Below are positions 8,114 to 17,446 of a DNA stretch of 64,000 nucleotides, piece by piece (the first letter of the stretch is position 1; each line of letters begins with the position of its first letter). A model generated the notes under the pieces. That model saw only the letters and a program-made list of their open reading frames with translations. It did no database searches and was not told the DNA's origin. The position numbers and the translations under genes were made by a program. Origin of the DNA: JBCCTX01 sp964468435. GTDB lineage: Bacteria > Bacteroidota > Bacteroidia > J057. The DNA lies in NCBI GenBank assembly GCA_964468435.1, contig CAYXVE010000008.1, positions 1 through 64,000 of the forward strand, in the 5' to 3' direction.

Positions 8114-9466
8114 ATGTCAAAACCCAGTTTACCCAAAGGAACCAGGGATTTTTTGCCGCAGGTAATGTTGCGCAGAGACTATATTTTTGATACCATTCGG
8201 GAAGTGTTTCGCAAGTATGGCTATGCTCCGCTGGAAACGCCAGCAATGGAGCAACTAGACGTACTCACCGGAAAATATGGAGAAGAAGGAGACCAACTGA
8301 TCTTCAAAATCCTGAACTCAGGAGATTTTCTCAAAAATGCAAAGTCCTTTGAAGATGCCGGAAAGTTGTCTTTCGAAATCTCTGAAAAAGCACTGCGCTA
8401 CGATCTAACGGTTCCCTTTGCCCGTGTTGTCGTGATGCATCAAAATGACCTTACATTCCCGTTTAAGCGTTATCAAATCCAACCTGTCTGGCGTGCAGAC
8501 CGCCCTCAGCGTGGGCGTTACCGCGAATTTTACCAGTGTGATGCTGATGTTGTAGGATCAGATTCCCTGCTTTACGAATCAGAATTTATCGCAATCTATG
8601 ACGAAGCCCTCTCCAATTTAGGTTTGGATGACTTTACCATCATGATTAGCAACCGCAAAATCCTAACAGGATATGCTGAAATTGTACAACAACCCGACAA
8701 GTTTACCCAGATATGTATGGCCATTGATAAACTGGATAAGATCGGGGAAGAAGGAGTGAAGAAGGAAATGATAGCCCGGGATATACCTTCGGAGGCAGCT
8801 GAGAAGATCTTTAAATTAATCCTGTTCGAAGGTAGTAATGAGAACAAACTGAAGTTTTTGGAGCAGGCATTCAAGGAATCTCCAATCGGCTTGAAAGGCG
8901 TAGCAGAACTTCGTGAGGTATTCGAGCTATACCAACAAATGGAAACTTTTCAGGGTAAAGTTGAGTTCAATTTACAATTAGCCAGGGGACTGGATTATTA
9001 TACAGGTACGATCTATGAAGTCAAAGTCAATAATGTGAAGATGGGAAGTATTGGGGGAGGTGGAAGATATGATGATCTGACAGGGGTTTTTGGTAAAAAG
9101 GGACTATCAGGGGTTGGTATATCTTTTGGGGCAGATAGAATCTACGATGTAATGAACGAATTGAACCTCTTTGAAAGTATAGGTACCAGTCATGTGAGCG
9201 TGATGCTGATTAATTTTGGAAGCAACACACTGTCGCATAACCTGCATGTATTAAATATACTAAGGAGCCACGGAATCGCAGCAGAGTTGTACCCAGATCA
9301 AGCAAAACTGAGAAAACAGTTTTCCTATGCTGACAAAAATGAGATTCCTTACATAATAATGATTGGGGAGGAAGAAGTAAAAAGTGGTAGCTATCAGTTT
9401 AAAGATATGAAAAGTGGTGATCAGCAGTCTATTACACTAGATCAGATCATCGAACAATTGACTTGA
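8114..9466 (+). CDS. hisS: Histidine--tRNA ligase
   Basis: A 450-residue class II aminoacyl-tRNA synthetase that charges tRNA-His in the cytoplasm. It opens with LPKGTRDFLP (class II motif 1 region), has motif 2 around residues 127-145 (RADRPQRGRYREFYQCD), the histidine-specific LARGLDYYTGTIYEV, and motif 3 with SIGGGGRYDDL (about 311-322). The C-terminal ~90 residues are the anticodon-binding domain. Length is normal for the family. The stop codon shares its last base with the start of gmk, so the two are probably co-transcribed from the promoter at 8046-8076. Confidence 0.97.
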   Translation: MSKPSLPKGTRDFLPQVMLRRDYIFDTIREVFRKYGYAPLETPAMEQLDVLTGKYGEEGDQLIFKILNSGDFLKNAKSFEDAGKLSFEISEKALRYDLTVPFARVVVMHQNDLTFPFKRYQIQPVWRADRPQRGRYREFYQCDADVVGSDSLLYESEFIAIYDEALSNLGLDDFTIMISNRKILTGYAEIVQQPDKFTQICMAIDKLDKIGEEGVKKEMIARDIPSEAAEKIFKLILFEGSNENKLKFLEQAFKESPIGLKGVAELREVFELYQQMETFQGKVEFNLQLARGLDYYTGTIYEVKVNNVKMGSIGGGGRYDDLTGVFGKKGLSGVGISFGADRIYDVMNELNLFESIGTSHVSVMLINFGSNTLSHNLHVLNILRSHGIAAELYPDQAKLRKQFSYADKNEIPYIIMIGEEEVKSGSYQFKDMKSGDQQSITLDQIIEQLT

Positions 9467-10062
9467 TGCACAATAATAGGAACATAATTTCCTACACTCA
9501 GAAGCTCTTGATCGTCTCTGCACCCAGCGGGGCAGGTAAGACTACTATTGTAAAGGAAATCGTTAATATATTTGACATTTTTGAGTTTTCAGTTTCTGCT
9601 ACTACACGTTCTCCACGATATTATGAGCAGGAAGGCGTACATTATTATTTTTTGTCCCGGGATGAATTTTTCGAATTAAGGGACTCAGATCAATTTGTAG
9701 AATGGGAGGAGGTATATCCAGGTAAATTTTATGGTACGTTGAAATCTGAGGTGGAGAGAATACTAAATAAGGGCAAATGTCCCATTTTTGATGTGGATGT
9801 TGAGGGGGGATTGCATATAAAGGAATATTACGGAGAGAACGCATTATCAATATTCATAAAGCCTCCTGATATTCAAACCTTGGAAAAAAGACTGCAACAC
9901 CGGGCTACAGATAGTGAATCTGAAATAGACATGCGAGTGGGAAAAGCCCGGGGTGAGCTCATGTATGCCCCCAGGTTTGATTATGTGATCGTAAATGACA
10001 TTCTGGATGAGGCAGTATACCAGATGGCTGAGGTCATTAGAAATGAGTTGGCATTGAGTTGA
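9466..10062 (+). CDS. gmk: Guanylate kinase
   Basis: A 198-residue cytosolic kinase converting GMP and ATP to GDP and ADP. Residues ~14-23 carry the P-loop (SAPSGAGKTT), followed by the GMP-binding section (SATTRSPRYYEQEGVHYYF) and the DVDVEGG and R-rich lid segments. The reading frame stays open to a TTG at 9463, but I chose the ATG at 9466, which overlaps the hisS stop as TGATG, a usual coupled start. Length fits the family. It is downstream of hisS and followed by a degenerate gene remnant. Confidence 0.96.
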   Translation: MHNNRNIISYTQKLLIVSAPSGAGKTTIVKEIVNIFDIFEFSVSATTRSPRYYEQEGVHYYFLSRDEFFELRDSDQFVEWEEVYPGKFYGTLKSEVERILNKGKCPIFDVDVEGGLHIKEYYGENALSIFIKPPDIQTLEKRLQHRATDSESEIDMRVGKARGELMYAPRFDYVIVNDILDEAVYQMAEVIRNELALS

Positions 10063-10084
10063 AAATGGAAAAACAGTTTATATG

Positions 10085-10305
10085 ATGAATCTGGGAAAAC
10101 GATTACGAGAGATATATAATCCGGAACAGTTTCGTCTGAAAGGCCATCAACGGGTCATTTTTATATTGTACAGACGATATTGGATGGTAGCGTATACCTA
10201 AGAACAACCTTGATGAACCCTTTTACACAAAAGGAAGATCTTGAATCATTGTTATTACACCTCGAAGCGATCCAACAAGAATTTATGCAATTACCTGGTC
10301 AATAA
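10085..10305 (+). pseudogene. Remnant of a pyridoxal-phosphate-dependent decarboxylase, C-terminal end
   Basis: Between gmk and nadD a frame ending with TAA at 10303-10305 encodes GHFYIVQTILDGSVYLRTTL, then MNPFTQKEDLESLL, which I recognise as the C-terminal end of group II PLP decarboxylases (aromatic amino acid / diaminobutyrate / glutamate decarboxylase-like). This frame is closed upstream by a stop at 10117. A likely earlier piece, LGKRLREIY, lies in another frame from 10085, so the fragment carries at least one frameshift and has lost the ~400 residues with the PLP lysine. There is no start of its own. I infer decay of a gene once lying between gmk and nadD. Confidence 0.6.
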
Positions 10306-10342
10306 TGGAGGGTCATAATCAGGCTCAATCACAGATATATAC

Positions 10343-10918
10343 ATGAATATTGGATTATATTTTGGCTCTTTTAATCCCATCCACTATGGGCATCTTATTC
10401 TGGCTCAAACCATGCTCAACGAGACCCCGCTGAATGCGCTGTGGTTCATCGTGAGCCCACAAAATCCCTTTAAGAAGAAACAGAACTTACTAAATGAATA
10501 CGATAGGCTAAGAATGGTTGAGTTGGCCCTGGAGGATGACGATCAAATGCTGGCATCGAACGTGGAATTTTCGCTACCCCGTCCTTCTTATACCATTGAT
10601 ACCCTCACACACTTAGCTGATCAATACAGGTCCTATCAGTTTAATCTTATTATGGGCGCTGACAATCTGAAACATTTGCCTAAATGGAAAAACAGTCAGA
10701 CCATACTCAAGTATTATCACATATACGCTTATCCACGATCCACCGCTGCGAGTTCTTCGCTGGATGATCATCCCTCAGTAAAGATCGTCGAGGCACCCTT
10801 GCTCAATATTTCAGCTACCTATATCCGGAAATGTATCCAAGAGAAAAAATCCATTAAGTATCTCATGCCTGAATCCGTACGGAACTACATCAGTCAAAAC
10901 AGACTATATGAAGTTTAA
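10343..10918 (+). CDS. nadD: Nicotinate-nucleotide adenylyltransferase
   Basis: A 191-residue enzyme that joins nicotinate mononucleotide and ATP to form deamido-NAD. The N-terminus has the nucleotidyltransferase motif GSFNPIHYGH (residues 8-17, with the catalytic HxGH), MGADNLKHLPKWKN in the middle, and the C-terminal ISATYIRKCI corresponding to the family ISSTxIR motif. Length is normal. The stop overlaps the start of pssA by 11 bases, so the two are translated from one mRNA. The other de novo NAD gene in the window, nadB, lies 2.5 kb downstream. Confidence 0.95.
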   Translation: MNIGLYFGSFNPIHYGHLILAQTMLNETPLNALWFIVSPQNPFKKKQNLLNEYDRLRMVELALEDDDQMLASNVEFSLPRPSYTIDTLTHLADQYRSYQFNLIMGADNLKHLPKWKNSQTILKYYHIYAYPRSTAASSSLDDHPSVKIVEAPLLNISATYIRKCIQEKKSIKYLMPESVRNYISQNRLYEV

Positions 10919-11627
10919 ATACCATATTCCTAATATACTTACCCTTTGCAACCTACTATGTGGCACGATATGCATCATATTCCTTTTTCAGTTGCAAATT
11001 GACATGGTGGCAATCTTGATAGGCTTTTGTTTAGTATTTGATTTTCTGGATGGTTTGGTAGCAAGAATGCTCAATGTGTGTAGCGATCTGGGCAAACAAC
11101 TTGACTCACTGGCTGACATGATATCTTTTGGGGTTGTCCCAGGTTTTATCATGATGAAGCTGATTCAAGAGGCCACTGGAAAAGTCTTTCCTCCTGACAA
11201 TACATTATCCTGGTACGCAGTTTCCCTGTTGATCCCTTTAGGATCAGCGGTCAGACTGGCCAGGTTTAACCTGGATTCGAGGCAGGAAAACCAGTTTCTC
11301 GGGCTACCTACCCCTGCCAATACTTTACTGATTCTATCATTCTGGCTGGTATCTCACTATCAGGCAGATAGTTGGATGGCCCGGATTCTCAATGATTTGA
11401 ATGTATTGCTGGGAATCACCGTCCTTTCCTTTATACTAATGGTTTCCAATCTGCCTCTTATATCTCTTAAATTCCAGAATTTTTCTTTGAAGGATAACTT
11501 GTTTAGGTATCTGCTGCTGCTAACCGGACTCTTACTGCTGCTATTTTTGCAGTTTAGTGCCGTTCCGTTAATTATCTTACTCTATATATTATTTTCACTA
11601 TGGGCAAACTATCTACAGCACGCATAA
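10908..11627 (+). CDS. pssA: CDP-diacylglycerol--serine O-phosphatidyltransferase
   Basis: A 239-residue membrane enzyme making phosphatidylserine, the precursor of phosphatidylethanolamine. The CDP-alcohol phosphatidyltransferase motif DG(x2)AR(x8)G(x3)D(x3)D is visible as DFLDGLVARMLNVCSDLG, then KQLDSLADMISFG. About seven hydrophobic segments span the sequence; NLLCGTICIIF in the first one is typical of bacterial PssA. The gene starts 11 bases before the nadD stop. No decarboxylase gene (psd) is next to it. Confidence 0.93.
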   Translation: MKFKYHIPNILTLCNLLCGTICIIFLFQLQIDMVAILIGFCLVFDFLDGLVARMLNVCSDLGKQLDSLADMISFGVVPGFIMMKLIQEATGKVFPPDNTLSWYAVSLLIPLGSAVRLARFNLDSRQENQFLGLPTPANTLLILSFWLVSHYQADSWMARILNDLNVLLGITVLSFILMVSNLPLISLKFQNFSLKDNLFRYLLLLTGLLLLLFLQFSAVPLIILLYILFSLWANYLQHA

Positions 11628-11678
11628 GTTGATTAATAGTGGTTTGATACAAGCACAAAAATTAAAAGATTAGTCTGT

Positions 11679-12257
11679 ATGCAAATTGTTTTGATCATAG
11701 GAAGTGTGAGAGAGGGAAGGCAAACTGTAAAAATCGGTAGATACCTTGCGAAAATATTTGAACAGTATAAGGAAGTAACCTGTGAGATTCTCGACCTTGC
11801 ACACCTAGATATCCCCATACTCACTGACAGGTGGGAAAAACAGCAAAATCCACCTCAAATACTTCCTCAAATCAGTGAAAAGCTACAAAATGCGGATGCT
11901 GTTGTACTTTGTTCTCCTGAATATCACGGTAGCTATTCTGGCGTAATTAAAAATGCCATTGATCATTTTTGGAAAGAATTCCAACGCAAGCCTATGGGGG
12001 TAGTAGCAACAGGCTCAGGAAGATTTGGGGGAGTAAACGCTTCTACTGAAATGCAACTACTCATACTCTCATTAGGGGCTTTTCCTATGCCCTTTAAGTT
12101 GCTGGTCCCATATATTCAGAAGATTTTTAACGAAGATGGTGAGCCGAATGAGGAATTTATGGTGAAAAATACTCAACGCTTCGTAGAAGAATTTCTCTGG
12201 TTTGCTTCTGCGTTGATTCAGGCAAAAGAGATGGAAGAACTTGTATCCAGTTCCTGA
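11679..12257 (+). CDS. NADPH-dependent FMN reductase family flavoprotein
   Basis: A 192-residue flavodoxin-like protein. The FMN phosphate loop is near the start (IIGSVREGRQTVKIGRYLA); LCSPEYHGSYSGVIKNAIDH is the signature of the NADPH-dependent FMN reductase / chromate-quinone reductase family (PF03358). These enzymes reduce flavins, quinones or metals in the cytoplasm. It follows pssA by 51 bases and overlaps the convergent glycosyltransferase by 40 bases at the 3' end. The physiological substrate is unknown. Confidence 0.88.
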   Translation: MQIVLIIGSVREGRQTVKIGRYLAKIFEQYKEVTCEILDLAHLDIPILTDRWEKQQNPPQILPQISEKLQNADAVVLCSPEYHGSYSGVIKNAIDHFWKEFQRKPMGVVATGSGRFGGVNASTEMQLLILSLGAFPMPFKLLVPYIQKIFNEDGEPNEEFMVKNTQRFVEEFLWFASALIQAKEMEELVSSS

Positions 12258-13369
12258 TAAATCGCCAGAAGTTTTTTGTGCTCCATTTCCCAATTTAGCA
12301 TTCTGGAAGCCTTCCGTGTAGCTTCTACAAATCCTTGATAGGTGTCTGGATCTGATTGCAAGCTCTGTACCAAAGTAGCCAGCCCTCTGGGATGGTAAAA
12401 ATCTGCTGAGAGTATTTCACCTACCTGAAATTCCTCTACAATCTTACGCATTTCCGGTAGGTCAGATACGATTACTGGTATCCTGGCTTGTATGTAATCA
12501 TAGACCTTATTGGGAGACGCCAAGCGGTAATTTTTTCCTAGATCTTCCTCAAGACTAAACCCTAAAGACGCCTGGGAAGTAAAGGTGTGTAATTTTGTAG
12601 GAGGTACAAAACCTTGAAATACAATCCTTTTAGGATAAGGCTGTTGACTGGATAAGAGTCTAAGCCTTTCCTCTATATCTCCCTTACCAATGATCCATAG
12701 TTCGCATCCAGGTAGATACTGCATGGCTTTGATCATGAGTTCGATTCCTCTCCCAATATTTAGGGCTCCCTGGTATAGTAAAATGAATGTAGATGACTGA
12801 TCAAGCTTCGAATCTGAGCTGGGTAAGGGTTCGGGTTTACTGAAGGGAAGATTGCGTATTGTTCGGACTTTCACGCCATATCTATGGCTGTAAATACCCG
12901 CAATAGAATCATTTACCGTGTATACATATCGGAGCCTGGGAAATATCCATTGCTCCAGCATAAGCCATACTCTCCGTGTTAGAGGGCGTTCTATTAATTC
13001 AGGCACTTCTGTAAAATATTCGTGTGAATCGTATACCAGTGGGATTCGCATGATGCGTGCAGCGAGGAAAGATGCCAGCAGAGTGTCCAGGTCGTTGGCA
13101 TGAACAATATCTACGCGTTGGTTCAATAAAAACACAAATAATCGCAGATTGTATTCTATATAAAAAGCCTTGCCCTTAGTAAACCACAATTTTACGCGCC
13201 TGCAAGTATAATCCCTTGCGTCGAGGGGAGGAGAATCTGCTAGTAGGCGACCTGAGACAAGTACATCATACCCATTTTCTGACAAGGTACTTGCCATCCT
13301 GTGCAACCTTTGATCACCTACCAGATCATTGATGACAGGCATGATCACTCTAAGGGGTTTATGGGACAT
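12218..13369 (-). CDS. Glycosyltransferase, GT4-like
   Basis: A 383-residue GT-B fold glycosyltransferase. The acceptor half has VDIVHANDLDTLLASFLAAR and LVYDSHEYFTEVPEL; the donor half has LLYQGALNIGRGIELMIKA and ASPNKVYDYIQARIPVIVSD, with the E-x7-E-type nucleotide-sugar site reduced to KVYDYIQA. It probably adds a sugar to a surface glycan or glycolipid at the cytoplasmic face of the membrane. The gene is alone on this strand and its 3' end overlaps the FMN reductase gene. A perfect -7 box (CAAAGCTA on the plus strand, 13374-13381) lies only 5 bases before the ATG, so either the mRNA is almost leaderless or a later start is used (Met10). Confidence 0.85.
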   Translation of the reverse strand: MSHKPLRVIMPVINDLVGDQRLHRMASTLSENGYDVLVSGRLLADSPPLDARDYTCRRVKLWFTKGKAFYIEYNLRLFVFLLNQRVDIVHANDLDTLLASFLAARIMRIPLVYDSHEYFTEVPELIERPLTRRVWLMLEQWIFPRLRYVYTVNDSIAGIYSHRYGVKVRTIRNLPFSKPEPLPSSDSKLDQSSTFILLYQGALNIGRGIELMIKAMQYLPGCELWIIGKGDIEERLRLLSSQQPYPKRIVFQGFVPPTKLHTFTSQASLGFSLEEDLGKNYRLASPNKVYDYIQARIPVIVSDLPEMRKIVEEFQVGEILSADFYHPRGLATLVQSLQSDPDTYQGFVEATRKASRMLNWEMEHKKLLAIYQELDTSSSISFA

Positions 13370-13430
13370 AAGACAAAGCTAGTATGTACAAAATTCAGTT
13401 TCGAAAAATAATTTAACTTATCTTGCCATA

Positions 13431-15071
13431 TTGGGTTTATTCGTAAATATAAATTTGAGCATGATAGATACGAAGACCTCTCCCATTAAAACAGATTATC
13501 TTGTAATTGGCAGTGGAGTAGCGGGTTTGTCATTGGCCCTCAAGCTTGCAAGGGAGCATCAGGTGATGGTGATCACGAAAACTGAAATGGGGGAGACCAA
13601 TACGCGTTGGGCGCAAGGTGGCATTGCCAGTGTTACGGATCGGGGAGATACATTTGAGCAACATGTTGCGGATACGCTGGATGCAGGGGATGGATTGTGT
13701 CACGAGGACGTGGTGCGAATGGTGGTAGAAAATGGACCTGCCAGAATACAGGAACTCATTGATTACGGTGCCAATTTTGACCGTGATGAGCATGGCGTGC
13801 TTATGTTGGGTAGAGAGGGGGGCCACTCTGCCAATCGCATCCTGCACGCCAAGGATGCTACAGGCTGGGAAATACAGCGTACACTCCTTGAGCAGATATC
13901 GCTACATCCCAATCTCACGGTCGTTGAAGATTTGTTTGCTATGGATCTTATTACCCAGCATCACCTGGGTATGTATATCAACCGTGGAACGCCAGATATA
14001 GAATGCTACGGTGTGTATGCCCTGGACCTCAGTACCCGGAGAGTAGTTACGATTCTCTCAAAAGTGACTGTTCTGGCTACAGGAGGAGCTGGCAATGTAT
14101 ATGCTAGTACGACCAACCCGCCTATCGCTACCGGAGACGGTATCGCTATGGCCTATCGGGCCATGGCTCGGGTAGCGAATATGGAATTCAACCAGTTTCA
14201 CCCCACTGCTTTTTACGATCCCAATTCCAAACCTGCATTTCTTATCACAGAAGCTCTCAGGGGGAAAGGCGCATTACTTCGCAACTCCTATTCCAAAGAT
14301 GAGTTTATGTTTAAATACGACTCGCGTGGAAGTCTTGCACCCAGGGACATCGTTGCACGCGCCATCGATAACGAAATGAAAATTTCGGGGATGGATTATA
14401 TGCTGCTGGATGCCACAGGAATCCCTGGTGAAGAGCTGAAAGAAGAGTTCCCAACTATTTATGATACCCTGCACAAGAAGGGCATTGACATCACACAGGA
14501 AATGATTCCTGTAGTACCTGCTTCGCATTACATTTGTGGAGGTATTTTGATAGATCACAATGGACATAGCTCTATCAACAGGCTTTATGCATGTGGAGAG
14601 TGTACTTGTACAGGCTTACACGGAGCTAACCGGCTTGCTTCCAACTCATTACTTGAGGGAGTGGTTTATGCAGATAATATTTTTCACACCATCAAAGGCC
14701 TTAACCAGAAGTTGAGTTGGAAAATGGATATCCCAGAGTGGAACGAGAAAGATGTGGTCAATACGGAAGAATGGGTATTGATTTCCCACAACTTGCGCGA
14801 AGTACAGACGCTAATGAGTAATTATGTTGGAATTGTCAGAAGTGACCTGCGCTTGGAACGGGCAGCCCGTAGACTAGAATTGATTTATCAGGAAACAGAG
14901 ACATTTTACCAGAAAACCAAAATATCCCCCGAACTCTGCGAATTGAGAAACATCATTACCATTGCATATCTCATTATTAAATCTGCTAGTATCAGAAAAG
15001 AAAGCAGAGGGCTACATTATACAACAGATTACCCTGTAAAGCGTTCACAAATCTGGGATACGATACTATAA
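13431..15071 (+). CDS. nadB: L-aspartate oxidase
   Basis: An FAD enzyme oxidising L-aspartate to iminoaspartate, the first step of de novo NAD synthesis. The FAD site is VIGSGVAGLSLALKLA near the N-terminus, followed by TRWAQGGIA, MEFNQFHPTAF, the active-site REALRGKG-like stretch (EALRGKGALL), DPRGSLAPRDIVARAID-like residues (SRGSLAPRDIVARAID) and CTGLHGANRLASNSLLEG. The open frame begins at a TTG (13431), but the ATG at 13461 (MIDTKTSP, 536 residues) gives the normal length and is the more likely start. The partner nadA is not in the window. Confidence 0.94.
   Translation: MGLFVNINLSMIDTKTSPIKTDYLVIGSGVAGLSLALKLAREHQVMVITKTEMGETNTRWAQGGIASVTDRGDTFEQHVADTLDAGDGLCHEDVVRMVVENGPARIQELIDYGANFDRDEHGVLMLGREGGHSANRILHAKDATGWEIQRTLLEQISLHPNLTVVEDLFAMDLITQHHLGMYINRGTPDIECYGVYALDLSTRRVVTILSKVTVLATGGAGNVYASTTNPPIATGDGIAMAYRAMARVANMEFNQFHPTAFYDPNSKPAFLITEALRGKGALLRNSYSKDEFMFKYDSRGSLAPRDIVARAIDNEMKISGMDYMLLDATGIPGEELKEEFPTIYDTLHKKGIDITQEMIPVVPASHYICGGILIDHNGHSSINRLYACGECTCTGLHGANRLASNSLLEGVVYADNIFHTIKGLNQKLSWKMDIPEWNEKDVVNTEEWVLISHNLREVQTLMSNYVGIVRSDLRLERAARRLELIYQETETFYQKTKISPELCELRNIITIAYLIIKSASIRKESRGLHYTTDYPVKRSQIWDTIL
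13450..13457 (+). promoter_or_regulatory. Possible -7 box just before the nadB ATG
   Basis: TAAATTTG matches TAnnTTTG but ends only 3 bases before the ATG at 13461. If used, transcription would begin at or inside the start codon. No clear TTTG lies 19-20 bases upstream, so it could be chance in AT-rich DNA. Confidence 0.25.
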
Positions 15072-15079
15072 ATTAGTAG

Positions 15080-17263
15080 TTATATTTTTTCAACCATTTC
15101 CACCCCTGTCCAGTCCTCTCTTATGCCTTCTTGGAGATACAGTAGGCAGTAATGATGATATTTGTGAGCAGCCAGATCATGCGGATGCTTGTCCAAAACT
15201 TTCTCGAAGTAGAGAGATGCCTGATGGAATTCACGATAAAAATAGTGTTTTAAGCCTTTTTCAAAGTCTTTAAGTGTGTATTGTTTGAGTTTTTGACAAT
15301 CAGGAGGATCACCGTGATAGAAATCATACACTCCTACAGGTTCTTTCCGTCCTTTTACAGCTACGCGTCCCAGAAACCTATATTGAAACAGGGAGAGGTT
15401 GGACATTTCCAGTAGGGTACATTCACTGACCAGGGTATAGTTGCCGAAATGTTTGGTAAGTCCTTCCATCCGGGCTGTCGTATTGACCGTATCTGAGACG
15501 ACGCCAGCTTCGATACGCATTTGGTCACCGATGATGCCCATCATTAATGGTCCCGTATGCATGCCTATTCCCACCTGAATGGGTATGTTACCCATTTGAG
15601 TACGCTCTGCATTAAAACGCTGGATGGCATCATGTACCATCATGGCTGCGCATACGGCCTGATCTGCTGAATCCAGAAAAATTGCCATGACTCCGTCCCC
15701 AAAGTATTGGTTGACAAAGCCTCCATGAGATTTAATGATGGGACCAACCTTGCCCAGATAGTCATTGAGAAAACAGAAGTTCTCCTGTAGTGTCATCTTT
15801 TCGGCAAGTGTTGTATATGACCTGATATCGCAGAATAATACGGTTACATTTTCCTTTTCTACACTATCCCCCAATTGTATTTCCTCAACATTTTTTCTAC
15901 CCAGTGAATGTATAAATTCATGCGGAACAAATCTGACCATGGCAGCATTTATTTTGGCTAGTTTTTCATTAAGCGCTTTTTGGGTATTGAGCTTCTCTTC
16001 CTGAGCATATCTTTTATCTCTTTCTGATCTTTGCATCCTGTATCCTAGTCCCAGTGAGAAGATCATGATATGAACAATGAAGGAAATGAAAAAGGGAACA
16101 AAAGTTTGTACCTCCATGAAGCTTCGAAGCAAGAGTAAAGAGAATCCTACCACAAAAATGACTGTTGAACCCGCGATAAAGTACAACGCAAGACGGGATT
16201 TAGAACGGTACAGACTTACAAAAAAGGCGGATAGGATGAGTATATCTAATCCAATTAGTATATGTATGACATTGTAGACTGTTCTCCGGTCAAACGTGAA
16301 ATACAGGTAGCCTAGCAAGCAAATGATCATCATTAGTTTGGCACAAATGACCCATTTGATCCTTTGATCCCACTTAGGTGTGAGAGTCTTAGTTTTGAGG
16401 AAGCTTCTGGCAAACTGATAGTAAAAAAAACTGATAAGTAGAAGAAATGCTATAGCCAGATATTGGTTTATAATAGGATTCCAAAGACTGTAACTAGTAG
16501 CAATAGACTCAAAGATTATTACCAGACTCAGCGATAGTACGTATAGGGAATAGTAAAGATATGACCTGTCCCATGTGGCAAAGTAGATCATCAGGTGATA
16601 CAATACCATGACAAGTAATATCGACACAAAGGTGATGTTGCCCAGGGATTGATTGTACATAAACTCATAGGTTCTCAGGCCCCAACTATCCCGGGAAGTG
16701 ATTTCAGCATAAATGATCGGAAAAGAGGGTCCAAGCTGCTTACTGCGTATGAATACGTCTAGTGTGTCTGAAGGTAAGACCTTAAAGGCTACACACTGTT
16801 GTCTTCCTATCAGTAGATCTTTCTGGGCAGGCTGACGCAATTTTCCCGAACTTTTGTGAACGATCCGCCCGGTAGGGTACACAAAAAATACATCAACATA
16901 ATCAGGTGATTCATACTCGGGGTGGTTGAGATAGAGAATCCAGTCCTGATTTTCCATGTCTGATACGAATATCCTGAAATGTCCCCAAAGAGCCTTATCG
17001 GGGCTAATATATCTGGCGATCTCTTCATATGGCCTGAAACGATCATACTGGTTCATGAGATTGTCTATAGAAAGGATATCTTTCTGGTCCTCTACCACAA
17101 GATGTATATCTTCCAACGATAAAAGGAAGGTTGAATCTGGATGTGATAAAATGGCGGTTTCCTGTGCGGAAATAAGTGTATGTATGGATAAAATACAGGA
17201 GAGTGAAAAAAGCCTCCATATATACCTGGTTGAATAAATATAGGTAGCTATGCGTTCCCACAT
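15080..17263 (-). CDS. 7TMR-DISM receptor with class III nucleotidyl cyclase domain
   Basis: A 727-residue membrane receptor. After a signal peptide (to ~34) comes an extracellular 7TMR-DISMED2-like jelly-roll domain (about 45-170), then seven hydrophobic segments (about 185-400), a short coiled coil (SERDKRYAQEEKLNTQKALN) and a class III cyclase (about 465-640). Both metal aspartates are visible (FCDIRSYT and YFGDGVMAIF), and the transition-state Asn and Arg sit in DTVNTTARMEGL. The lysine usually before GD in adenylate cyclases is replaced in GFVNQYFGDG, so choice of ATP or GTP cannot be read. The last ~60 residues look TPR-like. It should convert an outside ligand signal into a cyclic nucleotide. 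It is transcribed toward, and nearly touches, nadB. Confidence 0.9.
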   Translation of the reverse strand: MWERIATYIYSTRYIWRLFSLSCILSIHTLISAQETAILSHPDSTFLLSLEDIHLVVEDQKDILSIDNLMNQYDRFRPYEEIARYISPDKALWGHFRIFVSDMENQDWILYLNHPEYESPDYVDVFFVYPTGRIVHKSSGKLRQPAQKDLLIGRQQCVAFKVLPSDTLDVFIRSKQLGPSFPIIYAEITSRDSWGLRTYEFMYNQSLGNITFVSILLVMVLYHLMIYFATWDRSYLYYSLYVLSLSLVIIFESIATSYSLWNPIINQYLAIAFLLLISFFYYQFARSFLKTKTLTPKWDQRIKWVICAKLMMIICLLGYLYFTFDRRTVYNVIHILIGLDILILSAFFVSLYRSKSRLALYFIAGSTVIFVVGFSLLLLRSFMEVQTFVPFFISFIVHIMIFSLGLGYRMQRSERDKRYAQEEKLNTQKALNEKLAKINAAMVRFVPHEFIHSLGRKNVEEIQLGDSVEKENVTVLFCDIRSYTTLAEKMTLQENFCFLNDYLGKVGPIIKSHGGFVNQYFGDGVMAIFLDSADQAVCAAMMVHDAIQRFNAERTQMGNIPIQVGIGMHTGPLMMGIIGDQMRIEAGVVSDTVNTTARMEGLTKHFGNYTLVSECTLLEMSNLSLFQYRFLGRVAVKGRKEPVGVYDFYHGDPPDCQKLKQYTLKDFEKGLKHYFYREFHQASLYFEKVLDKHPHDLAAHKYHHYCLLYLQEGIREDWTGVEMVEKI

Positions 17264-17446
17264 GTGAACAGGTCAGGATTGTATAAAGTCTTTCAATTAA
17301 TACCTGTTAATCAATATAATGTTTCAATTAACAGAAAGGATGTTTCGTTGAAGGCAAAAAATGTATCATAAACTTCCTTATACATATCTAACTTGAATTG
17401 ATATACACATGTGATGAAATATTTAAATCCTGCATAAGTAAGGTAG

